Of a stretch of 64,000 bases of DNA, positions 46,060 through 54,912 are shown piece after piece. A program made the position numbers and the translations under genes. This DNA is from Thermoflavifilum aggregans. GTDB taxonomy: Bacteria > Bacteroidota > Bacteroidia > Chitinophagales > Chitinophagaceae. The notes beneath the pieces were generated by a model. That model had not been told where the DNA came from. It saw only the letters and a list, made by a program, of their open reading frames with translations, and made no database searches. Location of the stretch: the NCBI RefSeq assembly GCF_002797735.1, contig NZ_PGFG01000001.1, positions 496,001 to 560,000 on the forward strand, in the 5' to 3' direction. Every line of letters starts with the position of its first letter. Position 1 is the stretch's first letter.

Positions 46060-47055
46060 ATGAAAGCCATCTTGCGTTTGCTGCTTGTCGTTTGTATGAT
46101 TCCATCTTTCTGCTCCACACATGCACAGATGCAGGTTTCAGCATCGCTAAAAAAATATGATTATGTGGTGGCAAGTGATGGAACGGCTGATTTCAGATCC
46201 ATTCAGGCAGCCATTGAAGCCTGCAAATCCTTTCCCTATGAGCGTATCCGCATTTTTATCAAAAAAGGAATCTATCATGAAAAAGTTTTTATCCCTGAAT
46301 GGAATCCGAAAATATCCTTGATTGGAGAAGATGCAGATAGTACAATCATTGTCTATGATGATTATTTCAAAAAGATCAATAAAGGTCCAAACAGTACTTT
46401 TTATACACCTACCGTACTGGTACAGGGTAATGATTTCTATGCAGAGAATATCACATTTAAAAACGATGCGGGTCCCGTAGGGCAAGCTATTGCACTGGCT
46501 GTGGATGCTGATCGTTGTGTGTTTGTACATTGCCATATCATAGGTAATCAGGATGCTTTATATGTAACTGGAGAAGCTAAACGTCAATATTTCCGGAATT
46601 GCAGGATTGAGGGCACAACCGATTTTATTTTCGGTGAGGCCACGGCATTGTTTGATAGTTGTACGATTGTATGCAAAGCCAATTCTTTTATTACAGCAGC
46701 ATCTACTCCTGCAAACTCACGCTACGGATTGGTTTTTCGCAATTGCAGCATTCAGGCTGTCCCGGGTGTAGATAAAGTTTATCTGGGTCGACCCTGGCGC
46801 AGATATGCAAAGACAGTATTTCTGCATTGTGAAATGGGAAATTTTATTCGTCAGGAAGGATGGGACAACTGGCGCAATCCGGAAAATGAGAAAACAGTAT
46901 TTTACGCAGAATATCATTCCACTGGCCCCGGTGCTCGCCCGGCTGATCGGGTAAAATGGTCGCATCAGCTAAATCCAAAGCAGGCATCAACCTATACTAT
47001 AAAACAAATTTTTACAAATCCTGTCAACAGCTGGAATCCTTTTTCTGAACCATAA
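46060..47055 (+). CDS. Pectin methylesterase, CE8 family, copy 2
   Basis: The 331-aa protein from ATG 46060 has a standard signal peptide (MKAILRLLLVVCMIPSFC, cleavage near THA-QM) rather than a lipobox. The CE8 residues are conserved: GTADFRSIQAAIEAC, IYHEKVFIP, GPVGQAIALAV, IGNQDALY, GTTDFIFGEATALF and YLGRPWRRYAKTV. It is clearly divergent from copy 1, so it is an older duplication and may prefer a different methylation pattern. A soluble periplasmic partner to a surface-anchored copy 1 is a reasonable inference from the signals. The GH43 gene follows after 14 bp. Confidence 0.94.
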   Translation: MKAILRLLLVVCMIPSFCSTHAQMQVSASLKKYDYVVASDGTADFRSIQAAIEACKSFPYERIRIFIKKGIYHEKVFIPEWNPKISLIGEDADSTIIVYDDYFKKINKGPNSTFYTPTVLVQGNDFYAENITFKNDAGPVGQAIALAVDADRCVFVHCHIIGNQDALYVTGEAKRQYFRNCRIEGTTDFIFGEATALFDSCTIVCKANSFITAASTPANSRYGLVFRNCSIQAVPGVDKVYLGRPWRRYAKTVFLHCEMGNFIRQEGWDNWRNPENEKTVFYAEYHSTGPGARPADRVKWSHQLNPKQASTYTIKQIFTNPVNSWNPFSEP

Positions 47056-47069
47056 ACGACCCAATCAGC

Positions 47070-48737
47070 ATGAAGCATAAACGGATCTGTTGGCACGCAG
47101 GAATTTCATTTATTGTGTGCTGCTCAGTGTGCATGTTTTATTTATCTTCTTTTGCGCAGCAAAAGCAAACAGAAGTTGATAAGTCTGCTTGGATCTCGGA
47201 TCTGGGCAACGGTAAGTATCGCAACCCTGTGATTTTTGCTGATTATTCTGATCCGGATGTATGCCGCGTGGGAAACGATTATTATCTGATCGCATCCAGT
47301 TTTGATGCAGTGCCGGGGCTGCCCATTCTGCATTCTAAAGATTTGGTCAATTGGAAAATTATCGGACATGCATTGCCTCAATTGATTCCCGTTCATCATT
47401 TTGAAAAAACCCAACATGGCAATGGTGTGTGGGCTCCCGCTATTCGTTATCATAATGATTCGTTTTATATCTATTATCCAGATCCCGATTTCGGTATTTA
47501 TCTCGTGAAAGCAAAACAACCGGAAGGCCCATGGACAAAACCTTTGCTGGTGATGAAAGGAAAAGGATTGATTGATCCCTGTCCTTTCTGGGATGATGAC
47601 GGACAGGCGTATCTCATCCATGCTTTTGCAGGCAGCCGGGCAGGCATCAAAAGCATTCTGGTGATCAACAAAATGAATCGTGCAGGTACACAGGTAGTAG
47701 ATAAAGGTGTGATTGTGTATGACGGACATGGCATAGATCCCACTATTGAAGGACCTAAATTGTATAAACGCAACGGTTATTATTACATCTTTGCTCCTGC
47801 AGGAGGTGTACCGCAGGGCTATCAGCTGGTGTTGCGATCCCGACATATTTACGGCCCTTATGAACGAAAAGTGGTTATGCATCAGGGACATACATCGATC
47901 AATGGCCCGCATCAGGGTGCCTGGGTTCAAACGCCTGATGGCAAGCAGGATTGGTTTATCCATTTCAGAGATATGGGTGCTTATGGCAGAGTTACTTATC
48001 TGGAACCGATGAAATGGATCAATGACTGGCCCTTGATTGGTATACATGCAGATAAGGATGGTATCGGTGAACCTGTGGAAACGTACAGAAAACCAGATGT
48101 GGGAAAAACTTATCCCGTGCAAGTACCACAAACATCTGATGAATTCAACGACCGACAATTAGGCTTGCAATGGCAATGGCAGGCTAATCCACAACCTACA
48201 TGGTATTATCTGACATCTTCAGGTTATTTGCGTTTATATGCACAACCCATGCAGCCGCATTACAGAAATTACTGGGATGTACCCAATATCTTAATGCAAA
48301 AATTTCCTGCTCCACAATTTGAGGTTGTAACCAAACTGCAATTTCATCCTTTGCAAAAAGGTGATCGGGCAGGGCTCATTATCATGGGTATGAATTATGC
48401 CTGCATAGCTGCTACCGCTACGGATCAGGGAATTCAGCTGGATTATATCACATGCATACATGCCGATGAAGGACAGAAAGAACAAATCAGTCATCTGATT
48501 ACTTCGGTTGACAGCACGTTTTATTTTCGTGTGCGTGTAAATGATCGGGCACAATGCCGGTTTGGTTACAGCCTGAATGGAAAAGATTTTGTGGATATGG
48601 ATAGCGTGTTCACTGCTGTACAGGGAAAATGGATTGGAGCCAAAGTCGGATTATTCTGCACCAGCACCATGCAAACCAATGATGCTGGTTATGTGGATGT
48701 GGATTGGTTTCGCGTATTGCCTACGGAAGATAAATAG
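47070..48737 (+). CDS. Glycoside hydrolase family 43 enzyme with C-terminal jelly-roll domain
   Basis: The 555-aa protein has a signal peptide (cleavage near SFA-QQ). The five-bladed GH43 domain has its catalytic base Asp in NPVIFADYSDPDVCR, the pKa-modulating Asp in LIDPCPFWDDDG and the acid Glu in TIEGPKLYKRNG. A second domain from about residue 350 (FNDRQLGLQWQWQANPQP) matches the beta-xylosidase-type C-terminal lectin-like fold. GH43 enzymes release arabinose, xylose or galactose. In a pectin locus it likely trims side chains. It ends two bases before the convergent crtY gene. Confidence 0.92.
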   Translation: MKHKRICWHAGISFIVCCSVCMFYLSSFAQQKQTEVDKSAWISDLGNGKYRNPVIFADYSDPDVCRVGNDYYLIASSFDAVPGLPILHSKDLVNWKIIGHALPQLIPVHHFEKTQHGNGVWAPAIRYHNDSFYIYYPDPDFGIYLVKAKQPEGPWTKPLLVMKGKGLIDPCPFWDDDGQAYLIHAFAGSRAGIKSILVINKMNRAGTQVVDKGVIVYDGHGIDPTIEGPKLYKRNGYYYIFAPAGGVPQGYQLVLRSRHIYGPYERKVVMHQGHTSINGPHQGAWVQTPDGKQDWFIHFRDMGAYGRVTYLEPMKWINDWPLIGIHADKDGIGEPVETYRKPDVGKTYPVQVPQTSDEFNDRQLGLQWQWQANPQPTWYYLTSSGYLRLYAQPMQPHYRNYWDVPNILMQKFPAPQFEVVTKLQFHPLQKGDRAGLIIMGMNYACIAATATDQGIQLDYITCIHADEGQKEQISHLITSVDSTFYFRVRVNDRAQCRFGYSLNGKDFVDMDSVFTAVQGKWIGAKVGLFCTSTMQTNDAGYVDVDWFRVLPTEDK

Positions 48738-48739
48738 AA

Positions 48740-49942
48740 TTATCTATTTGAGTTTTCTTTCCATGTATCCAGGGCTGCTTTGAGAAAAGGTTTTTTGGGC
48801 AGTGAAAGAATGATGGAGATGTCTTCCCCAAAAGACGATTGTTCAATTAAAAAACGAATTACTTTGTCTGTTGGATTCTTATCAAACAAATCTGCAAACA
48901 ACTTATCTCCCGGATACAGAGATTCACTCAATACATGCAACAACAAGCGATCATAATAACGGTAAAAATTTTTTCTTGGATGATGAGAAGTATTCGGTGA
49001 GTTTCCTTGCTCAAGTGCATGCAGAATTGTCTCGGAATGTTGCTGAATAAATGAGAAGGTATATCCGGTTGAACCTTTGGTTTGTCCGCCGGATGTGCCG
49101 ATATAGATTACATGTTTATCCGTTTGCGGAAAAATGTAATCCGTCATCGGAATTTTTCCCTGTTCCTTTTCAAGGATATCATAACATAAATCAGGATAAT
49201 TTTTTTGAATGTACTGTTGAATACAGGCCTCATATACTTCAGGCGGTAACAGCTGTTTTGAAAATACCGTGTATTCAATCAGTGCTTCATGGGTATTGAC
49301 GGGCAATACATACATAAATGCCGTAGCTTGTTGCTGAGGCACACGGAAATCCATAAGCACCATGCGCGAAGCATCAAATACCGGCGTTACAGCACGGATC
49401 AGCCATCCCTGAAAATGCTGCCAGAGAAAATGAACAGGTTTATCCTGTGGAATATTTCTTGGCAAACTGCTGAATGTAAATCTGCATCGGATGGTATGAT
49501 GTGAGGTGTGTACCTCAGCATGGGTTTCTTTGTCAAGTATCTTTGTTACAGGTTCATACCAGATATCTATTTTTCGGGATGGATTCTGCTCTCTGGCTTG
49601 TTGTAATATTTGTTTGCAATACGCATAAAAATCCCCGCTTCTAATCATTTTATATTCATAAGGATCAAAATGCAGATGGATGTGTGCATCGGCAGTCATT
49701 ACATCTGCCAATGACCAGCGATGTCGAACGATGGATTCAAAATAACCTCTTCCTGCTTCCCAGAAACACCAGGTTCGATCATTCCCGTTTTTTTTCTGCT
49801 GATCAATCAATAATATGTTCCATGATGACAATGCTTCTGATCTGGCCAGCCGAACAGCCAGACTAAGGCCTGCACAGCCTGTACCGGCAATTACAACATC
49901 ATAATCATAACCTGATTTTTGTGTTGGCACGCCTGGTTTCAT
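48740..49942 (-). CDS. crtY: Lycopene beta-cyclase
   Basis: The 400-aa flavoprotein cyclises lycopene to beta-carotene. The N-terminus has the dinucleotide fold VVIAGTGCAGLSLAVRLAR. Cyclase signatures follow: NDRTWCFWE, LWQHFQGWLIRA, LMDFRVPQ, MTDYIFPQ and TSGGQTKGSTGYTFSFIQ. It is last in the carotenoid operon and directly abuts crtZ with no gap. No terminator is seen beyond its stop, which lies two bases from the convergent GH43 gene. Confidence 0.95.
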   Translation of the reverse strand: MKPGVPTQKSGYDYDVVIAGTGCAGLSLAVRLARSEALSSWNILLIDQQKKNGNDRTWCFWEAGRGYFESIVRHRWSLADVMTADAHIHLHFDPYEYKMIRSGDFYAYCKQILQQAREQNPSRKIDIWYEPVTKILDKETHAEVHTSHHTIRCRFTFSSLPRNIPQDKPVHFLWQHFQGWLIRAVTPVFDASRMVLMDFRVPQQQATAFMYVLPVNTHEALIEYTVFSKQLLPPEVYEACIQQYIQKNYPDLCYDILEKEQGKIPMTDYIFPQTDKHVIYIGTSGGQTKGSTGYTFSFIQQHSETILHALEQGNSPNTSHHPRKNFYRYYDRLLLHVLSESLYPGDKLFADLFDKNPTDKVIRFLIEQSSFGEDISIILSLPKKPFLKAALDTWKENSNR

Positions 49943-50437
49943 TCATCGGGATGCATTTTGTGAAGCAGCTATTTGCTCATCGCGTTTTACTTTGTCCCAA
50001 TATTTTTTGGCTACGATAAGCATACCGAATGATTCACCGTCTTCTTTATCCAGGTGCTTGTGATGCATTTTATGTGCCCAGCGCAGTACTTTGATGTACT
50101 TATTTTGAGAACGTGTAAACCATTTGAAACGCTGATGAATGATCACATCATGCACCAGAAAATAAGCAATACCATAAATCAGAATGCCTGCACCTATGGA
50201 AGCCAGCCATGCAATATGACGGGTAGCTCCGAAATACAAGCACAGAAAACTGGGAATGGCGAATATGAGAAAAAAAGCATCATTCTTCTCGAAAAAACCA
50301 GGCTCCTTCTGGTGATGATCTTTATGCAGTACCCATAAAAATCCATGCATCACATATTTGTGTGTAAACCAGGCTACTCCTTCCATAAAGAAGAAAGTGG
50401 CAATCACAATCAATAGGTTTAATAAAACGGATACCAT
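49943..50437 (-). CDS. crtZ: Beta-carotene hydroxylase
   Basis: The 164-aa membrane di-iron hydroxylase converts beta-carotene to zeaxanthin. It has hydrophobic spans and the four histidine clusters of CrtZ: HKYVMHG, HKDHHQ, HDVIIHQRF and HKMHHKH. The length matches bacterial CrtZ. It lies 11 bp after idi and immediately before crtY, and it fixes the likely end product as zeaxanthin. Confidence 0.95.
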   Translation of the reverse strand: MVSVLLNLLIVIATFFFMEGVAWFTHKYVMHGFLWVLHKDHHQKEPGFFEKNDAFFLIFAIPSFLCLYFGATRHIAWLASIGAGILIYGIAYFLVHDVIIHQRFKWFTRSQNKYIKVLRWAHKMHHKHLDKEDGESFGMLIVAKKYWDKVKRDEQIAASQNASR

Positions 50438-50448
50438 AGCTTTATTAT

Positions 50449-50991
50449 TTATGGTGAAACCATAAGTTGAATTTCATTCATGTTGTTCTTTATTTCCGGG
50501 AACGCCAGCCGAAACCAGTATGTAAACTGATGCGGATGCATGTTTATTTGTTGTTGAATATCATCCAACGAGAAAAATTTGATCTCATCAATTTCTTTTT
50601 GATTGGGCATAAAAGGACCTTCATGAAATCCGATAAACACATGATCCAGTTCATATTCTATCAATCCGTTCGGCAGTTTCACACGATAGGTAAAAGTAAA
50701 CAATTCTTGCAAAGGGCAATCTGTCCCTAACTCTTCCTGCAGGCGACGATGGGCGGCATCTATGGTCGACTCTCCGGGACGCGGATGGCTGCAGCAGGCA
50801 TTGGTCCACAATCCTCCGGAATGATATTTATCATGTGCTCTCAGTTGCAGCAACATATCGTATTTATGATTAAACAAGAACACGGAAAAAGCACGATGCA
50901 GCAGCCCCAGTTGGTGCACTCTCATTTTTTCCATTGTCCCCACCATTTCATCGTATTCATTAACCAGTATCAGTGTTTCTTCCTGTTTCAT
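50449..50991 (-). CDS. idi: Isopentenyl-diphosphate delta-isomerase, type 1
   Basis: The 180-aa Nudix-fold enzyme interconverts isopentenyl and dimethylallyl diphosphate, supplying carotenoid precursors. Type 1 signatures are LLHRAFSVFLF, WTNACCSHPRPGE with the catalytic Cys and metal His, RLQEELGTDC and EYELDHVFIG with the acidic catalytic pair. Its ATG overlaps the crtB stop (ATGA), so translation is coupled. Having idi inside the operon ties precursor supply to pigment synthesis. Confidence 0.95.
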   Translation of the reverse strand: MKQEETLILVNEYDEMVGTMEKMRVHQLGLLHRAFSVFLFNHKYDMLLQLRAHDKYHSGGLWTNACCSHPRPGESTIDAAHRRLQEELGTDCPLQELFTFTYRVKLPNGLIEYELDHVFIGFHEGPFMPNQKEIDEIKFFSLDDIQQQINMHPHQFTYWFRLAFPEIKNNMNEIQLMVSP

Positions 50992-51848
50992 ATACCGTTG
51001 ATTTGATGTCGGATGCTGGCACGGAGCATGATGATAAGTTTCTGATGATTGGGTATGCGAATACGTTGCTGCATGATTTTTTCCGGATTTGTACGTTTGA
51101 TTTTTTTAAATAATGCATAAAAATACCGATAGGCAACATATACACCAAATTTGGCTTTGGAAGGAAGGGAGCGGATGCCTTGCAACCCAAGTGCAAACTC
51201 TTCCTCAATATTCTTTTCAATTTCGTATTTAGCCTGCTTGTCAAGAAAGCCTTTGGCTGTGAATGCAGGGAAATAGCATCGTTTCAATTCCTGATAATCA
51301 GCCTGGATATCCCTCAGAAAATTTACTTTCTGAAAAGCGGATCCAAGCGCACGAGCTGCATCTTTTAATTGATGATATTTTGCCTGATCACCTTCACAGA
51401 AAATACACAGACACATGAGTCCCACTACCTCAGCTGATCCATACACATAGGTGTTCAGTTCTTCGGGATGTTGATAAATATTTTTTTCCAGATCGAGAAA
51501 CATGCTTTTAAAAAATGCGTCAATCAGATGATGGGGAATCTGATATTGACGAACGGCTTGCTGAAAAGCTTGCAGGACGGGGTTGGTGCTAATGCCCTGT
51601 GAAATGGCTTCATAAGTAGCTTGTTCAAATTCTTTGAGCAGCTGGTATTTGTTATAGGCATGAAAACTATCTACAATTTCATCGGCAATGCGCACAAAAC
51701 CATAAATCGCACAAATCGCATCCTGAAAATCCGGATGAAGTAAACGAATAGCTTTCGAAAAGGAAGTACTGTAATGCTGGGTAATTTCCCGGCTGCACAC
51801 CTGGCTTACGGACAGATAGAGTGCTAATCGGTCTTTCATATTGTTCAT
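50988..51848 (-). CDS. crtB: Phytoene synthase
   Basis: The 286-aa squalene/phytoene synthase condenses two geranylgeranyl diphosphates. The first Asp-rich motif is FVRIADEIVDSF and the second is KVNFLRDIQADYQELKRCYFP, preceded by YVYGSAEVVGLM. The Ser-rich HYSTSFSKA near the N-terminus is also typical. The gene overlaps crtI by 4 bp upstream and idi by 4 bp downstream. Confidence 0.95.
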   Translation of the reverse strand: MNNMKDRLALYLSVSQVCSREITQHYSTSFSKAIRLLHPDFQDAICAIYGFVRIADEIVDSFHAYNKYQLLKEFEQATYEAISQGISTNPVLQAFQQAVRQYQIPHHLIDAFFKSMFLDLEKNIYQHPEELNTYVYGSAEVVGLMCLCIFCEGDQAKYHQLKDAARALGSAFQKVNFLRDIQADYQELKRCYFPAFTAKGFLDKQAKYEIEKNIEEEFALGLQGIRSLPSKAKFGVYVAYRYFYALFKKIKRTNPEKIMQQRIRIPNHQKLIIMLRASIRHQINGI

Positions 51849-53326
51849 AACAATTTATGCAGGTAGTTTGTTGCAAGTGTAGCCGCAAGCTCACCTGAAA
51901 TCAAAGCCGGAGGCATGCCGGGTCCGGGCGCCGTAAGTTGTCCGGCAAAAAACAGATTTTTAACCTGCCTGCTACGCATACGCGGTTTCAGTACAGCCGT
52001 TTGCCGGAGCGTATTGGCCAATCCGTAGGCATTGCCTTTGTAGGCATGATATCTATTTACGAAGTCTGTAGGGCCAAAAGTTTTGCAATAGCTGATATGG
52101 CTCGACAAATCCGTGCCTGTAAAATAGCTGATCCTGTTGAGTACCTGTTGCAGATAAGCCTCCCTGCGTGGCTCGTCATCACCTTTCAATCCGGCTGCAA
52201 CGGGAATCAGGATAAACAGGTTTTCATTTTCTGGCGGTGCCACACCGGGATCTGTGATGGAAGGAGCGCATACGTAAAACAACGGGCGCATAGGCCAGGC
52301 CGGATGCGTATAAATATCAGCCGCATGCCGGTCAAAATCAGCATCAAAGAAAAGATTGTGATGCAGCAGACCACTGACCCTGCGGTTGATGCCCAGATAA
52401 TACAGCAAACAGGAGGGAGAAAGCTGGCGGGTTTGCCAGTAAGTTTCACGATACTGGCGGACCTCAGCAGGCAATAATTGCTGCTCCACATGATGATAAT
52501 CAGCCGTAGCGAGCACGGCATCGGCATTTGCTTCACCGTTGGCTGTAACCAATCCCACGGCTTTTTTCCCTTTCACGCGAATGTGTTGCACAGGTGTACG
52601 AAAATGAAACTTTACTCCGCATGTCTGGGCTAATGCATACAATGCTTCTACCACACGATAGATGCCCCCCATGGGATACCAGGTGCCCAGCATGATGTCT
52701 GCATAATTCATCAGGCTGTACAACGCGGGCGTATGCTGGGGCAAGGCACCGAGAAACAGCACAGGGAATTCCATGATTTGCCGGATGCGCGGATGGCTGA
52801 AATGACGGGCAACATGATGATGGATAGAATGCAACAAATCCAGTTTGCCCAACGCCTGCCATACATCCCGATCCACGAATTCCATCCAAGATAGTCCAGG
52901 CTTGTAGGCAAACTTTTTCATACCCACTTCATATTTCCAGGCCGCTTCTTTCAGATATTGCTGCAAAGCCCTGCTGCTGCCAGGTTCCCAGCTTTCAAAC
53001 AGGGCGGCAAGCGCTTCATAATCGGCTGGAATATCGGTGAAGCCATCTTCCCAAAAAATCCGATAAGAGGGATCCAAACGAATCAGCTGATAGAAATCCG
53101 ATGGCTGATGTTGAAACTGTTGGAAAAAACGTTCAAAAATATCAGGCATCCAGTACCAGCTGGGGCCCATGTCGAAACGGAAACCATCGGCTTCCCAGAA
53201 GCCAGCCCGGCCGCCGGGTCCGTCGAGTGCTTCAAAAACCTCCACTTCAAACCCTTCACGCGCCAGAAAGCATGAAGCAGCAAGACCAGCAAAACCGCTT
53301 CCTATGATGCTGATGCGCTTAGCCAT
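51845..53326 (-). CDS. crtI: Phytoene desaturase
   Basis: The 493-aa FAD enzyme desaturates phytoene to lycopene. The N-terminal ISIIGSGFAGLAASCFLAREG is the FAD-binding fold, followed by GPGGRAGFWEADGFRFDMGPSWY. The C-terminal NLFFAGQLTAPGPGMPPALISGE is the bacterial CrtI signature. It overlaps the ECF sigma gene by 25 bp and crtB by 4 bp, so all are on one message. Confidence 0.95.
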   Translation of the reverse strand: MAKRISIIGSGFAGLAASCFLAREGFEVEVFEALDGPGGRAGFWEADGFRFDMGPSWYWMPDIFERFFQQFQHQPSDFYQLIRLDPSYRIFWEDGFTDIPADYEALAALFESWEPGSSRALQQYLKEAAWKYEVGMKKFAYKPGLSWMEFVDRDVWQALGKLDLLHSIHHHVARHFSHPRIRQIMEFPVLFLGALPQHTPALYSLMNYADIMLGTWYPMGGIYRVVEALYALAQTCGVKFHFRTPVQHIRVKGKKAVGLVTANGEANADAVLATADYHHVEQQLLPAEVRQYRETYWQTRQLSPSCLLYYLGINRRVSGLLHHNLFFDADFDRHAADIYTHPAWPMRPLFYVCAPSITDPGVAPPENENLFILIPVAAGLKGDDEPRREAYLQQVLNRISYFTGTDLSSHISYCKTFGPTDFVNRYHAYKGNAYGLANTLRQTAVLKPRMRSRQVKNLFFAGQLTAPGPGMPPALISGELAATLATNYLHKLL

Positions 53327-53832
53327 ATTTGTTCGGTGTGCGAAATCCTTGCTTTGAGCATTTTTCGGGCAAAATGAATTCGGCTTTTGATGGTACCTAG
53401 CGGCTCCTGAAGCATCCGGGCTATTTCTTCGTATTTAAAACCCTGAAAATAAAGCAAAAATGGTTTACGGAATATTTCCGGCAATGTTTCCACCTGTTTG
53501 CGGATTTCAGCATAGCGCAGATTTGATTCACCGGCGTTTCGTCCGAAGCGCGACGGATGATCGGCGGCAAGAGCTGCAGTGGCGGTGTCGAATATTGTCC
53601 AGTGCTTGCGTTTGCGGCGATAGTCGTTGATGAAAATGTTTTTCATGATGGTATACAACCAGGCTTTGAGATTACTTCCTGCGTGGTATTTGTCGTGGTT
53701 GGCCAGCGCCCGGTAAAGCGTTTCCTGATACAGATCTTCGGCCAGCGTATGATCACGTGTCAGGTGAATGGCCAGCGGCTTGAGGAAATCTGACTCGGCG
53801 GTCAGGATTTCCTGAAATTCAGAAGCAGACAT
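53302..53832 (-). CDS. ECF-type RNA polymerase sigma factor linked to the carotenoid operon
   Basis: The 176-aa sigma factor from ATG 53832 has region 2 (HTLAEDLYQETLYRALAN, then LKAWLYTIMKNIFINDYRR) and region 4 (LPEIFRKPFLLYFQGFKYEE, then GTIKSRIHFARKMLKAR). A TTG start eight codons upstream is less likely. It lies 26 bp after the MerR-like regulator and overlaps crtI by 25 bp. A light-responsive regulator plus ECF sigma resembles the LitR-LitS pair controlling carotenoids in Streptomyces. It may direct transcription of this operon, but its promoter recognition is unknown. Confidence 0.9.
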   Translation of the reverse strand: MSASEFQEILTAESDFLKPLAIHLTRDHTLAEDLYQETLYRALANHDKYHAGSNLKAWLYTIMKNIFINDYRRKRKHWTIFDTATAALAADHPSRFGRNAGESNLRYAEIRKQVETLPEIFRKPFLLYFQGFKYEEIARMLQEPLGTIKSRIHFARKMLKARISHTEQIWLSASAS

Positions 53833-53858
53833 TTTGTTTAACTTTTTATACTCCAAAG

Positions 53859-54827
53859 TTAAACAATTCTCTGAGAAAAACTACTTTCCCGGAGAAAAAT
53901 TTTTTCGATCTCGGCCTGTAGTTCTTCCTGGGAATGAATCAGGTGGATGTTGGGATAGGTTTTGCCGGAAAGCTGCTGTATTACAGGGCCGGAGATATAA
54001 ATGTCGGATTTTTTCAAATGGATACTCAGCTGATGAATATAAAAAGATAGGTTAAAGCCAGGTGGCAGGGAAGTAAGATGGGTGAAGAGAATGAGAATAT
54101 TTTTTTGTTTAACAACATACTCAACATTGTTCAACGGAACACTACCTCCCAGATAGTACACCTGAATACCCCGCTGTTTGAGCAGATAATACAGGTAAAG
54201 CAATCCCAGCTCGTGGTATTCATCTTCGGGTAAAAATAAAAGGGCTGTTTGCTGGGTGATGGGCCGGTTGACGAGGCTTTCGATACCTGCAATAATTTTC
54301 TGGCGAATCAGGCAACTCACCAAATGTTCATGCACCGGATGGATGCGGTCTGTGGTCCACAAAATGCCGATGCGTTCCAGAAAAGGGAAAATAATAGTAT
54401 TTACCGCTTTCTGAATACCCTTGCTTAGGATAAAATGATCCAGAATTTCTTCCATGCCGCTTACATCCATATCGATCATGCGGGTGATGAGTTCATTCAC
54501 CAGCCGATCCTGCAGGGCTTCATGCTGATGCAGCTCCAGTATTTTTTCCTGCAGCTGTTCGTCGTTCATTTTACTGATCTGCGAAATCTTGAATCCATAG
54601 CGTGTGAGCAGGGCGGCATTGAGGATTTTTTTCAGCTCCTCGTTGGTATAATAGCGGATATTGGTATCAGATCGCCGGGGTTTGAGAAAACCATAGCGTT
54701 GTTCCCAAATGCGGATGGTATGGGCTTTTACGCCGGAAAGATTTTCCAGATCCCGGATCGAAAACCGTTGTTCATCTACTTCCATGAGCGAAATATACAT
54801 TGATTTCAAGGATAACAGTTGCTTCAT
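53859..54827 (-). CDS. MerR-type regulator with cobalamin-binding domain (CarH/LitR-like photoreceptor candidate)
   Basis: The 322-aa regulator has a MerR winged helix (FSIRDLENLSGVKAHTIRIW, then EQRYGFLKPRRSDTNIRYY, about residues 22-90), a helical bundle and a Rossmann-like C-terminal domain. Two cobalamin motifs of CarH/LitR proteins are intact. One is Wx9EH (Trp157, Glu167-His168 in LWTTDRIHPVHEH). The other is ExHxxG (Glu203, His205, Gly208 in DEYHELG), whose His would be the lower axial ligand. CarH uses adenosylcobalamin to sense light and releases DNA when illuminated. Starts at 54800 or 54785 are also possible. It is the first gene of the crt operon. Confidence 0.88.
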   Translation of the reverse strand: MKQLLSLKSMYISLMEVDEQRFSIRDLENLSGVKAHTIRIWEQRYGFLKPRRSDTNIRYYTNEELKKILNAALLTRYGFKISQISKMNDEQLQEKILELHQHEALQDRLVNELITRMIDMDVSGMEEILDHFILSKGIQKAVNTIIFPFLERIGILWTTDRIHPVHEHLVSCLIRQKIIAGIESLVNRPITQQTALLFLPEDEYHELGLLYLYYLLKQRGIQVYYLGGSVPLNNVEYVVKQKNILILFTHLTSLPPGFNLSFYIHQLSIHLKKSDIYISGPVIQQLSGKTYPNIHLIHSQEELQAEIEKIFLRESSFSQRIV

Positions 54828-54831
54828 GGAT

Positions 54832-54864
54832 TTGTTTACAGAAGGATGAATTAAGTTAGCTTTG
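54832..54864 (+). promoter_or_regulatory. Bacteroidota-type promoter for gmd-fcl
   Basis: TTG at 54832-54834 and TAGCTTTG at 54857-54864 are 22 bp apart, matching the TTG-N(17-23)-TAnnTTTG pattern. The predicted transcript would begin about 40 bp before gmd. The 85-bp gap also has to serve the divergent regulator, for which no similar element is seen on the minus strand. Confidence 0.6.
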
Positions 54865-54912
54865 TCTGCATAAAATCAGTCAGCGTGCGGCTGATTATAA
54901 TATATTTTCACC

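Noticed and set aside
47142-48158. 338-codon open frame on the - strand within the GH43 gene
   Set aside because: It is antisense to clear catalytic motifs and has no recognisable protein features.
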